DNA of 5,612 nt from JALYXS01 sp051003795 (lineage in GTDB: Bacteria > Acidobacteriota > Terriglobia > Bryobacterales > Bryobacteraceae), in contig JBPCKZ010000014.1 of the NCBI GenBank assembly GCA_051003795.1, positions 1 through 5,612 on the forward strand, written 5' to 3'. The position numbers and the translations under genes were made by a program. Below are positions 1-5,612 of this stretch, one piece after another; the first letter of the stretch is position 1, and every line of letters starts with the position of its first letter. The notes beneath the pieces are model-generated. The model saw nothing but the letters and a program-made list of their open reading frames with translations. It searched no databases and was not told the DNA's origin.

Positions 1-408
1 GTGGAACCTGCCTCTGCATTAATCGACGAGAAGATCAAGGAACTTGGGGACTGGCGCGGGAAGACCCTCGCTCATGTCCGTCAGCTCATCCACGATGCCG
101 ACCCCGGCATCGAGGAGGAGTGGAAATGGGTAAAGCCAACGAACCCGGGAACCCCCGTCTGGTCCCATGACGGCGGCGTCTGCACGGGGGAATCGTACAA
201 GCAGGTCGTGAAGCTCACCTTCTTTCGCGGAGCCTCCATCGAAGACCCGAAGAAGCTCTTCAATTCCAGCCTGGAGGGGAACACGCGGCGCGCTATCGAC
301 CTCCGCGAAGGGGAGAAGGTCGACGAAGCTGCCTTCAGGCAACTCATCCGCGCCGCGGTGGCGGCCAACTCCGCAGCGCGCGCTCAACGGGCAGCCAAGA
401 AGAAATAA
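1..408 (+). CDS. DUF1801 domain protein (possibly 5'-partial)
   Basis: This is a small soluble protein of 135 residues as seen, without signal peptide or membrane segment. It matches the DUF1801 family (YdhG-like fold) from memory of its conserved stretches: LIDEKIKELGDWRG at residues 7-20, EEEWKW at 38-43, TPVWSHDGG at 51-59, CTGESYKQVVKLTF at 61-74, and FNSSLEGNTRRAID at 87-100. The C-terminal tail from about 123 is rich in Ala, Arg and Lys and is probably disordered. The biochemical role of the family is not established. The first codon in the window is GTG at base 1. It could be the start, but the reading frame is open to the edge and relatives often carry several more N-terminal residues, so the gene may begin upstream. 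The stop is TAA at 406-408. It is convergent with the DUF1501 gene and shows no functional link to it. The family call is firm; the start is not. Confidence 0.85.
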   Translation: MEPASALIDEKIKELGDWRGKTLAHVRQLIHDADPGIEEEWKWVKPTNPGTPVWSHDGGVCTGESYKQVVKLTFFRGASIEDPKKLFNSSLEGNTRRAIDLREGEKVDEAAFRQLIRAAVAANSAARAQRAAKKK

Positions 409-434
409 ACCCGGGCTTTGTGTAGATTCAGTTA

Positions 435-458
435 TTTCCGGTTAGATCGAACCGGGAA
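435..458. terminator. Hairpin between convergent genes, possible bidirectional terminator
   Basis: Bases 435-443 pair with 450-458 to form a 9-bp stem (core CCGGTT/AACCGG, one G-T wobble at 437/456) around a 6-nt loop. It lies 26 nt after the stop of the DUF1801 gene and 2 nt after the stop of the DUF1501 gene. Its place between two convergent genes fits a shared transcription end. There is no run of T after the stem in either direction, so it is not a classical intrinsic terminator. Confidence 0.45.
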
Positions 459-460
459 GC

Positions 461-1951
461 TTACGCCAACATCTTCGGAACCACGTTCCCGCCGACGTCC
501 GTCAGCCGGAAATGCCGGCCCTGGAACTTGAAGGTGAGCTTGGTGTGGTCCACCCCGAGACAGTGCAAAATCGTGGCCTGCAAATCGTGAACGCGCACCG
601 GGTCTTGCACTACGTTGTAGCAGTAGTCGTCGGTCTCGCCGATCGTTGCGCCCTTCTTGATCCCGCCGCCCGCCGCCCACATCGTAAAGCACCGCGGATG
701 GTGGTCGCGGCCGTAATTCGTTTCGGTCAGCTTGCCTTGGCAATAGACGGTGCGTCCGAATTCCCCGCCCCAGATCACCAGCGTATCGTCCAGCAAGCCG
801 CGCTGCTTTAGATCCTGGATGAGCGCCGCCGAAGGCTGGTCCACGCTCTGGCATTGCAGGGTAAGATCGCGCGGCAGGTCGTTGTGCTGATCCCAGCCGC
901 GCTTATATAGCTGCACGAATCGCACGCCGCGCTCGGCTAAACGGCGGGCCAAAAGGCAATTCGCCGCATACGAGCCGGGCTTGCGCGCGTCGGGGCCGTA
1001 CATGTCGAGGATGCTTTGCGGCTCCTTCGACAAGTCCATCAATTCGGGCACCGACGTCTGCATGCGGTACGCCATTTCATACTGCGCTATGCGCGTTTCA
1101 ATTTCGGGATCGCCATACGCTTCCGCGCGCATGTGATTCAGCTTGGCGATGCCGTCCAACATGCGGCGGCGCGTCGCCGCATCGATGCCCTCGGGGTTTG
1201 AAAGATACAGCACCGGATCGCCGCCCGCGCGAAAGTTCACGCCTTGATAGTTCGAGGGGAGAAACCCATTGCCCCACAGTCGCGAAAAAAGCGGCTGGTC
1301 GATATTCAGCCCGCTCGATTGCGAGATCAACACCACGAACGCCGGCAAATTCCCATTCTCCGTGCCCAAACCGTAACTGACCCACGATCCCATGCTGGGC
1401 CTGCCGGGCTGCTGGCTGCCGCTCTGGATGAACGTGATCGCCGGATCGTGATTGATGGCGTCCGTATTTACCGTCTTGATAATCGAAATGTCGTCGACGA
1501 TCTTGGCGTGGTGGGGAAGCAATTCACTCAACCAGGCGCCCGATTGCCCATGCTGTTCGAACTTGAAATGCGAGGAGGCGACCGGAAACGAGCTCTGCCC
1601 CGACGTCATGCCGGTAATGCGCTGGCCGTTGCGCACGGTGGACGGCAGCTCGGTGCCTTGCAGCTTCTTGAGCATCGGCTTGTAGTCGAACAGGTCGATC
1701 TGCGATGGCGCGCCCGATTGGTGCAGGTAGATCACGCGCTTGGCTTTGGGAGCGAAATTCGGAAATCCGGGGAGTCCGCCGGTCTTTGAAGCGGGGTCGA
1801 CGCTCGCGCCAAATGCGCTGGCCCCGAATAGCTTGGGATCGAGGAGCGAGGCCAAGGCGGCGACGCCGATACCGGCGCTGCCGCGCGCAAAGAAGTGGCG
1901 GCGCGTTACCGACAACGCATTTTCTCTCTCGGGATTCATGGCAGGATTCAT
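461..1951 (-). CDS. DUF1501 family protein, Tat-exported
   Basis: This 496-residue protein belongs to the DUF1501 family, which is related to the alkaline phosphatase/sulfatase superfamily; its substrate is unknown. A twin-arginine signal is visible: TRRHFF at residues 16-21, then a hydrophobic stretch at about 25-37 (GSAGIGVAALASLL), so the protein is probably exported folded. Candidate metal or active-site positions, by analogy with the superfamily, are D354 and H356 (GWDQHND), E397 (GGEFGRT), D416, H417 and H418 (GRDHHPR), and H455 (VHDLQATIL). Other family-typical stretches are NHDPAITFIQSG at 167-178 and GRPSMGSWVSYGLG at 183-196. The start is ATG at 1951, with AAGGAG 8 nt upstream; an ATG at 1939 is poorly spaced and longer in-frame extensions run into the preceding gene. 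It is the second gene of an operon with the PSCyt1/DUF1553 gene, 5 nt away, and is probably translationally coupled to it. Length and domain content look intact. Confidence 0.93.
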   Translation of the reverse strand: MNPAMNPERENALSVTRRHFFARGSAGIGVAALASLLDPKLFGASAFGASVDPASKTGGLPGFPNFAPKAKRVIYLHQSGAPSQIDLFDYKPMLKKLQGTELPSTVRNGQRITGMTSGQSSFPVASSHFKFEQHGQSGAWLSELLPHHAKIVDDISIIKTVNTDAINHDPAITFIQSGSQQPGRPSMGSWVSYGLGTENGNLPAFVVLISQSSGLNIDQPLFSRLWGNGFLPSNYQGVNFRAGGDPVLYLSNPEGIDAATRRRMLDGIAKLNHMRAEAYGDPEIETRIAQYEMAYRMQTSVPELMDLSKEPQSILDMYGPDARKPGSYAANCLLARRLAERGVRFVQLYKRGWDQHNDLPRDLTLQCQSVDQPSAALIQDLKQRGLLDDTLVIWGGEFGRTVYCQGKLTETNYGRDHHPRCFTMWAAGGGIKKGATIGETDDYCYNVVQDPVRVHDLQATILHCLGVDHTKLTFKFQGRHFRLTDVGGNVVPKMLA

Positions 1952-1956
1952 GGCCG

Positions 1957-4900
1957 TCACTCCTTGGTAATGCTCTCGTCCAGATTCAGAATCACGCTCG
2001 CGACCGTGGTCCACGCCGCAAGCTCGCTCGGATTCAACTTCGAAGCGACCGCCGACTCGCCCGTGTGCACCAGCTTCACCGCCTTATCCCGGTCGCTCCG
2101 ATAGTCCGACAATTCCTTGCGCGCGATGTCTTGCAAGACGCGCAATTCTTTCGAATCGGGCTGCCGCGCGGTAGCCAGCCGGAACGCAAACCGAATTCGC
2201 TTCGCAGGGTCCTTTCCCGCTTCGGTCATCATCCGTTCCGCGAGCGAACGCGCCGCTTCCACATATGTCGGATCGTTCAACAGCACAAGGGCTTGCAATG
2301 GTGTATTGGTGGTGGAACGCCTCGCGGTGCATTTCTCGCGATCCGGCGCATCAAAGGTAATCAGCGACGGCGGTCCGCTGGTCCGCTTCCAGAACGTGTA
2401 CATGCTGCGGCGATACAGATCCGCGCCGTGGCTAGGTGAATAATGCTGCGCCGAGTAGACGTCGCCGAACGACGTCTCTTCCCACAGGCCCTTCGGTTGA
2501 TAAGGATAAACGCTCGGACCGCCGAGCTTACCGGTCAGCAGGCCGCTAACCGTCAGCGCGTTATCGCGAACCATTTCAGCGGGTAGGCGGTAGCGCGGAC
2601 CACGCGCCAGCAAGCGGTTTTCGGGATCCTTCTCAAGCAGCTCGGGCGTCACGCGCGACGCCTGGCGGTAAGTCGCCGAGGTCACAATCAGCCGCTGCAT
2701 CGCTTTCACGTCCCAGCCGGTTCGAATGAACTCCGTCGCCAGCCAGTCCAGCAATTGAGGGTGAGAAGGCGCTTCGCCTTGCGATCCGAAATCCTCCACC
2801 GTTTTGACGATTCCAGTTCCGAAATACATCTGCCAATAGCGGTTCACCGCCACGCGGGCAGTGAGCGGATGCGAAGGGTCGACCAGCCATCTCGCCAATG
2901 TCAGCCGGTTCGCCGGCGCGTCCTTCGGGAGCGGGGGCAGCATGGCCGGAACGCCGGGCGTTACTTTTTCGCCGTGGTTGCGGTAATCGCCGCGCCCCAG
3001 CACGAAGGTCTCTCGTACCGGCTCTTTCGCCGTGGCCGTCATCTCGGCCATCACCATGGTGGTGGGGATGAGCTCGTTCAGATCGTATTGTTGAGTACGA
3101 AGCGTTTTCAGTTCAGCGTATGTTTTCCGCAGCGCCTCGGGCGCGTCATAGGTCAAGTAATAATCGCGCAACCGGGCCTTCTGTTCCTTGGCGCGTTTGA
3201 CGTCCGGAATCAGCAACGTCGCGCGAGCGGGTTGCCGGAGCGCGATCCGGTCCAACTCGGCGGCACTCAAGGTGCGATCGTAAATCCGCAGATCGTCCAT
3301 CTGCCCCTTGTAAGCCGTGCCAAGTTTCTTATCGCCAATTTCCAGCCCGTTCGCGTTCTGAACGGCGCCCGAAAGGCTGTCGTGAATTACTTCCACCGGC
3401 TCCGCTTTCCCGTTGACGAACATCTTCAGACCGGCAGCCTTGCCCGACCCGTCGTAAATCACCGTAACCTGATACCACGGCTTCGCGGCCTTTGTTTCTT
3501 GGGGGGTCTCTTTGGAAGAGATCGGCAGCGGATCTTTCGTTTGGATCTCGATGGCGTTGTCCGGATAATAGTTCGCCAGCCGCGCCACGATCTTCGCGCC
3601 GCGCCTCAAGTCGCCGATCGGATAGGATTCCGCGAACAGCATCTCGAACCCGCGCCGTCCTTTCGCGTCGCCGATCTTCTGAATGATCGGCATTTCTTTC
3701 GTACCGTTCGATCGCAGCCACGCGGCAAGCGTAAACGCGCCGTCGAACGCGGCAGTCTTGCCGAAATCTACCTGGGTTTCGCCGTCGAAATCCGCAGCCT
3801 TGCCAACCACGCCGGGGAAGTACGTGGGGTCGCCAGCGAGCGTCCGCCCATGTTTGTAATGGCCCGAGCTATCGGATACACCGCCGTCGAATTCGTAATG
3901 CGCCAGCAACCCCTCCCGCGTCGCATCCGGCATCTTATCCAGTTGGGTCTTCTCCCAATCCGCCTGCGCGGCCGCGACTTCCGCCTCGGGCATGGCCTTC
4001 TCCCGGACTTCGATTTCGCTGGTCAACTCTTCCATCCGGTGTTGCTGAACCGGCGAGGGAAGCTGCAAAACCGGCTCGGCATTTCCCTTGCGTCCATCAA
4101 GGCCCTTCTCGGGAACGGTGTTGAAGAACGCAAAAAAGCGGTAAAAGTCTTTCTGCTTGATGGGATCGTACTTGTGGTCGTGGCAGCGCGCGCAGCCCAT
4201 GGTTGTGCCCATCCAAACCACCGATGTGGCCTCGACGCGATCCACAACGTACTCGGTCTGATACTCTTCCGGAATCGCGCCGCCCTCGAAATTAATCATG
4301 TGGTTGCGGTTGAAACCGGTGGCTATCCGCTGTTGCAGAGTTGGATTGGGCAGCAGATCGCCCGCAAGCTGGTCAATCGTGAACTCGTCGAACGGCATGT
4401 TGTGGTTGAAGGCGTCGATTACCCAATCGCGCCAGTGCCACATGTCGCGCTGGCTATCGATGTGGTAGCCGTGCGTATCGGCGTAACGCGCGAGGTCCAG
4501 CCATTGCATCGCCATCCGCTCGCCGTAGCGCGGCGATGCCAACAATAGATCGACACGCTTTTCGTACGCATCCGGCGACTTGTCGGACACAAAAGCGTCG
4601 ACTTCCTCGGGCGTTGGCGGCAAGCCCGTCAAATCGAACGTAACGCGCCGAAGCAAGGTCGCTTTATCGGCCGCGGGCGAAGGTTTCAGCTTCTCGCGTT
4701 CGAGGCGGGTCAGGATAAAGTTGTCGATCGGGTTGCGCGGCCAATCGCCAGTCACGCCGTGCTCGACATGGGGAACCGCGGGCCGTTTCGGCGCGATGTA
4801 CGCCCAGTGCATGTCCCATTTCGCGCCTTGGTCAATCCACTGCCGAACGAGTTCGACCTGCTTTTCGTTGAGAGTGGTCGCGGCGGTGGGCGGCGGCATC

Positions 4901-5169
4901 CGGCGCGCCTTGCCGGGTGCGCTGATCCGCTGGAACAGCTTGCTCTTGGACGAGTCGCCCGCCACGATAACTTTCGCGAGAGCGTCATCCTTTAAATCCA
5001 GCCGGAGATTAGCCATCCGATGCTTTTCGTCGGGGCCGTGGCAACTGAAACAGTTGTCCGAAAAGATGGGACGGATCTCGCGATCGAAGTCAATTGCCGG
5101 GGCGGCGTGCGTTGTTAAGGGACTGGCCAAAGCCGCCGCAAACAAACAGACGAAACTGCGTGGTTTCAA
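1957..5169 (-). CDS. PSCyt1-DUF1549-LamG-DUF1553 exported haem-binding protein
   Basis: This 1070-residue exported protein has an architecture typical of Planctomycetota-type 'cytochrome' genes. A Sec signal peptide spans about 1-22 (hydrophobic core near 5-17, cleavage near THA/AP). The PSCyt1 domain follows at about 28-118, with the haem-attachment motif CFSCH (C40, C43, H44) and RRMPPP at 89-94, where M91 is a plausible axial ligand. DUF1549 (PSCyt2) spans about 145-352 and carries a second CXXCH, CARCH at 326-330, within GCARCHDHKYDP. A LamG/concanavalin-like insert lies at about 420-645 (YEFDGGVSDSSG, MFVNGK, MDDLRIYDRTLS). A charged, helical linker at about 655-700 leads to DUF1553 (PSD1) at about 752-1020, with NRYW at 776-779, RLPAEMVRDN at 861-870 and TNTPLQALVLLNDP at 954-967. 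The start is TTG: an in-frame TAA lies four codons upstream and AAGG sits 7 nt before the TTG. It is the first gene of the operon. It probably binds haem and possibly carbohydrate in the periplasm; the reaction is unknown. Confidence 0.95.
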   Translation of the reverse strand: MKPRSFVCLFAAALASPLTTHAAPAIDFDREIRPIFSDNCFSCHGPDEKHRMANLRLDLKDDALAKVIVAGDSSKSKLFQRISAPGKARRMPPPTAATTLNEKQVELVRQWIDQGAKWDMHWAYIAPKRPAVPHVEHGVTGDWPRNPIDNFILTRLEREKLKPSPAADKATLLRRVTFDLTGLPPTPEEVDAFVSDKSPDAYEKRVDLLLASPRYGERMAMQWLDLARYADTHGYHIDSQRDMWHWRDWVIDAFNHNMPFDEFTIDQLAGDLLPNPTLQQRIATGFNRNHMINFEGGAIPEEYQTEYVVDRVEATSVVWMGTTMGCARCHDHKYDPIKQKDFYRFFAFFNTVPEKGLDGRKGNAEPVLQLPSPVQQHRMEELTSEIEVREKAMPEAEVAAAQADWEKTQLDKMPDATREGLLAHYEFDGGVSDSSGHYKHGRTLAGDPTYFPGVVGKAADFDGETQVDFGKTAAFDGAFTLAAWLRSNGTKEMPIIQKIGDAKGRRGFEMLFAESYPIGDLRRGAKIVARLANYYPDNAIEIQTKDPLPISSKETPQETKAAKPWYQVTVIYDGSGKAAGLKMFVNGKAEPVEVIHDSLSGAVQNANGLEIGDKKLGTAYKGQMDDLRIYDRTLSAAELDRIALRQPARATLLIPDVKRAKEQKARLRDYYLTYDAPEALRKTYAELKTLRTQQYDLNELIPTTMVMAEMTATAKEPVRETFVLGRGDYRNHGEKVTPGVPAMLPPLPKDAPANRLTLARWLVDPSHPLTARVAVNRYWQMYFGTGIVKTVEDFGSQGEAPSHPQLLDWLATEFIRTGWDVKAMQRLIVTSATYRQASRVTPELLEKDPENRLLARGPRYRLPAEMVRDNALTVSGLLTGKLGGPSVYPYQPKGLWEETSFGDVYSAQHYSPSHGADLYRRSMYTFWKRTSGPPSLITFDAPDREKCTARRSTTNTPLQALVLLNDPTYVEAARSLAERMMTEAGKDPAKRIRFAFRLATARQPDSKELRVLQDIARKELSDYRSDRDKAVKLVHTGESAVASKLNPSELAAWTTVASVILNLDESITKE
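1960..1965 (-). promoter_or_regulatory. Ribosome binding site of the DUF1501 gene, inside the upstream coding sequence
   Basis: On the minus strand the bases read AAGGAG, a strong Shine-Dalgarno match, followed by 8 nt and then ATG at 1951. The same six bases are the last two sense codons (Lys-Glu) of the upstream gene, immediately before its TGA. This decides the DUF1501 start and suggests translational coupling. Confidence 0.85.
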
Positions 5170-5176
5170 TGTAGTG

Positions 5177-5180
5177 CCTT
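5177..5180 (-). promoter_or_regulatory. Ribosome binding site deciding the TTG start
   Basis: The minus strand reads AAGG, 7 nt before TTG at 5169. The in-frame stop TAA at 5184-5182 excludes any longer N-terminus. The next in-frame ATG is codon 52, which would remove the signal peptide and the first CXXCH. TTG is therefore the only sensible start. Confidence 0.7.
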
Positions 5181-5187
5181 GTTAAGC

Positions 5188-5193
5188 ATTATA
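5188..5193 (-). promoter_or_regulatory. Candidate -10 box (TATAAT) for the PSCyt1/DUF1501 operon
   Basis: The minus strand carries a perfect TATAAT, 18 nt before the TTG start. A transcript starting about 7 nt downstream would have a very short leader of roughly 12 nt, just enough to include AAGG. No good -35 (TTGACA-like) is seen 16-18 nt upstream; that stretch reads GCGCAA, CGCGCA or TCGCGC. It may depend on an activator or an alternative sigma factor, or be a chance match. Confidence 0.4.
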
Positions 5194-5229
5194 ACGCCGA
5201 ACCGGCAATTTGCGCGATCCATAGTCTTG

Positions 5230-5251
5230 TCTCATGCAAGATGAGCCTGGA
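5230..5251 (+). repeat. 22-bp direct repeat, copy 1
   Basis: This copy matches 5265-5286 at 20 of 22 positions (perfect over the last 15 bases, CAAGATGAGCCTGGA), offset by exactly 35 bp. It lies at the inferred left end of the insertion sequence. A short inverted repeat (TCTTG at 5225-5229 with CAAGA at 5237-5241) overlaps it. It may be a transposase-binding site. Confidence 0.8.
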
Positions 5252-5264
5252 GGGAAACTGCGTT

Positions 5265-5286
5265 TCTCACACAAGATGAGCCTGGA
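5265..5286 (+). repeat. 22-bp direct repeat, copy 2, overlapping the transposase start
   Basis: This second copy differs at two positions (CA instead of TG at 5270-5271). It includes the ATG at 5276 and the first codons of the transposase gene. If transposase binds the repeat it could also repress its own translation or transcription; this is inference. Confidence 0.8.
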
Positions 5287-5612
5287 ACAGATCCGGGGAT
5301 TTTTGGAGGGCAGCGATGAAGTCGGTTTCAAAGGCGAAGATCGGGAGCAAGTGTACGGCTGGGTGAACCAGACATTGCGCGAGCAGCGTTACCAGGAGCT
5401 GAAACGATGCAGCCGGGGGCTAGTGCGCCGGTATCTGGAGAAACTGACGGGGTTGAGCCGGGCACAAACGACGCGTCTGATCACGATGTATCTGGAAGGG
5501 GAGCCGGTGCAACTCAAGGCGTATCGACGGCGGCGTTTTCCCGAGCGTTACACCAGGGAAGATGTCGCGCTGCTGGCCGCTATAGACGAGGCCCACGACA
5601 CGCTGAGCGGAC
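5276..5612 (+). CDS. Transposase/integrase-type protein, N-terminal part (3'-truncated)
   Basis: The frame is open for 112 codons from ATG at 5276 to the window edge. The start MSLEQIRGFLEG, then EVYGWVNQTL-like text (QVYGWVNQTL at 25-34), GLVRRYLEKLTGLSRAQTTR at 48-67, YRRRRFPERYTREDV at 83-97 and DEAHDTLSG at 104-112 resemble the N-terminus of insertion-sequence transposases usually annotated as integrase catalytic-domain (DDE, rve-type) proteins. Residues about 46-75 fit a helix-turn-helix. The catalytic DDE domain would lie beyond the window. An in-frame ATG at 5234 would add 14 residues (MQDEPGGKLRFSHK); neither start has a good ribosome site, although GGAGGG occurs at 5249-5254. I prefer 5276 because related proteins, as I recall, begin near MSLEQI. 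The family is recalled from sequence pattern, not searched. The gene is divergent from the PSCyt1 operon. Confidence 0.8.
   Translation, partial: MSLEQIRGFLEGSDEVGFKGEDREQVYGWVNQTLREQRYQELKRCSRGLVRRYLEKLTGLSRAQTTRLITMYLEGEPVQLKAYRRRRFPERYTREDVALLAAIDEAHDTLSG

Larger units (their letters stand above)
5228..5612 (+). mobile_element. Left part of an insertion sequence, truncated by the window edge
   Basis: A transposase-like gene runs off the right edge, preceded by two 22-bp direct repeats. The left boundary is placed tentatively at the TGTCTCA at 5228-5234, because TGT ends are common in DDE-type insertion sequences and the repeats begin there. The right end, matching inverted repeat and target duplication are outside the window, so the boundary is inference. 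Confidence 0.5.

Noticed and set aside
1952..2014. Longer start for the DUF1501 gene at 2014
   Set aside because: It would overlap the upstream gene by 58 nt and add a charged stretch before the Tat signal; the start at 1951 has a perfect, well-spaced AAGGAG.
1705..2439. Plus-strand open frame of 244 codons across the junction of the two operon genes
   Set aside because: It is antisense to two confident genes, has an Arg-rich low-complexity composition and shows no recognisable domain.
2755..4548. Plus-strand open frame of 597 codons lying antisense to the PSCyt1/DUF1553 gene
   Set aside because: It lies wholly inside a well-recognised gene, its product is rich in Arg, His and Leu with no known motif, and long antisense frames are common in high-GC coding DNA.
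5166..5189. Seven-codon leader frame (MLNKALH) whose TGA overlaps the TTG start
   Set aside because: Its ATG overlaps the TATAAT box, so it would not be transcribed from that promoter; it has no visible ribosome site and no attenuator structure.
5210..5240. Outward-facing promoter from the insertion sequence driving the operon
   Set aside because: A TTGCAT occurs on the minus strand near 5234-5239, but the only -10-like sequence beyond it (TATGGA) is about 10 nt away, too close for a working promoter.
5225..5286. CRISPR-like array
   Set aside because: There are only two copies, with a 13-bp gap between them and the second overlapping a coding start; this does not fit a CRISPR array.

Overview
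The window holds four protein-coding genes. Its main content is a two-gene operon on the minus strand of a type abundant in Planctomycetota, Verrucomicrobiota and Acidobacteriota. The operon encodes a 1070-residue exported protein with a PSCyt1 haem-binding domain, DUF1549, a LamG-like insert and DUF1553, followed by a Tat-exported DUF1501 protein. High GC, these families, and a DUF1801 neighbour suggest a soil-type Acidobacteriota (Bryobacter/Solibacter-like) or Verrucomicrobiota genome. The phylum is inferred from gene content, not demonstrated.

Layout, left to right. Positions 1-408 (+) hold a DUF1801 protein whose true start may lie upstream of the window. Positions 409-460 are a short convergent gap with a 9-bp-stem hairpin. 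Positions 461-1951 (-) hold the DUF1501 gene, and 1957-5169 (-) hold the PSCyt1/DUF1549/LamG/DUF1553 gene, transcribed first. Only 5 nt separate these two genes, and the Shine-Dalgarno sequence of the second is formed by the last two sense codons of the first. Positions 5170-5275 are a divergent intergenic region with a TATAAT box for the operon and a pair of 22-bp direct repeats. From 5276 (or 5234) to the right edge runs the start of a transposase/integrase-like gene on the plus strand, cut by the window end, which looks like the left end of an insertion sequence.

The two operon products should both act outside the cytoplasm. The large protein has a Sec-type signal peptide and two CXXCH motifs. 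Its partner has a twin-arginine signal and residues resembling the metal site of the alkaline phosphatase/sulfatase superfamily. The pairing is well known from genome surveys, but its biochemical role is not established; a part in breakdown of complex or sulfated polymers is often suggested. The most useful new observations are the truncated insertion-sequence end with its 35-bp-spaced repeats just upstream of the operon, the TTG start fixed by an in-frame stop, and the embedded ribosome binding site. I found no CRISPR array, tRNA, rRNA or clearly undescribed multi-gene system.
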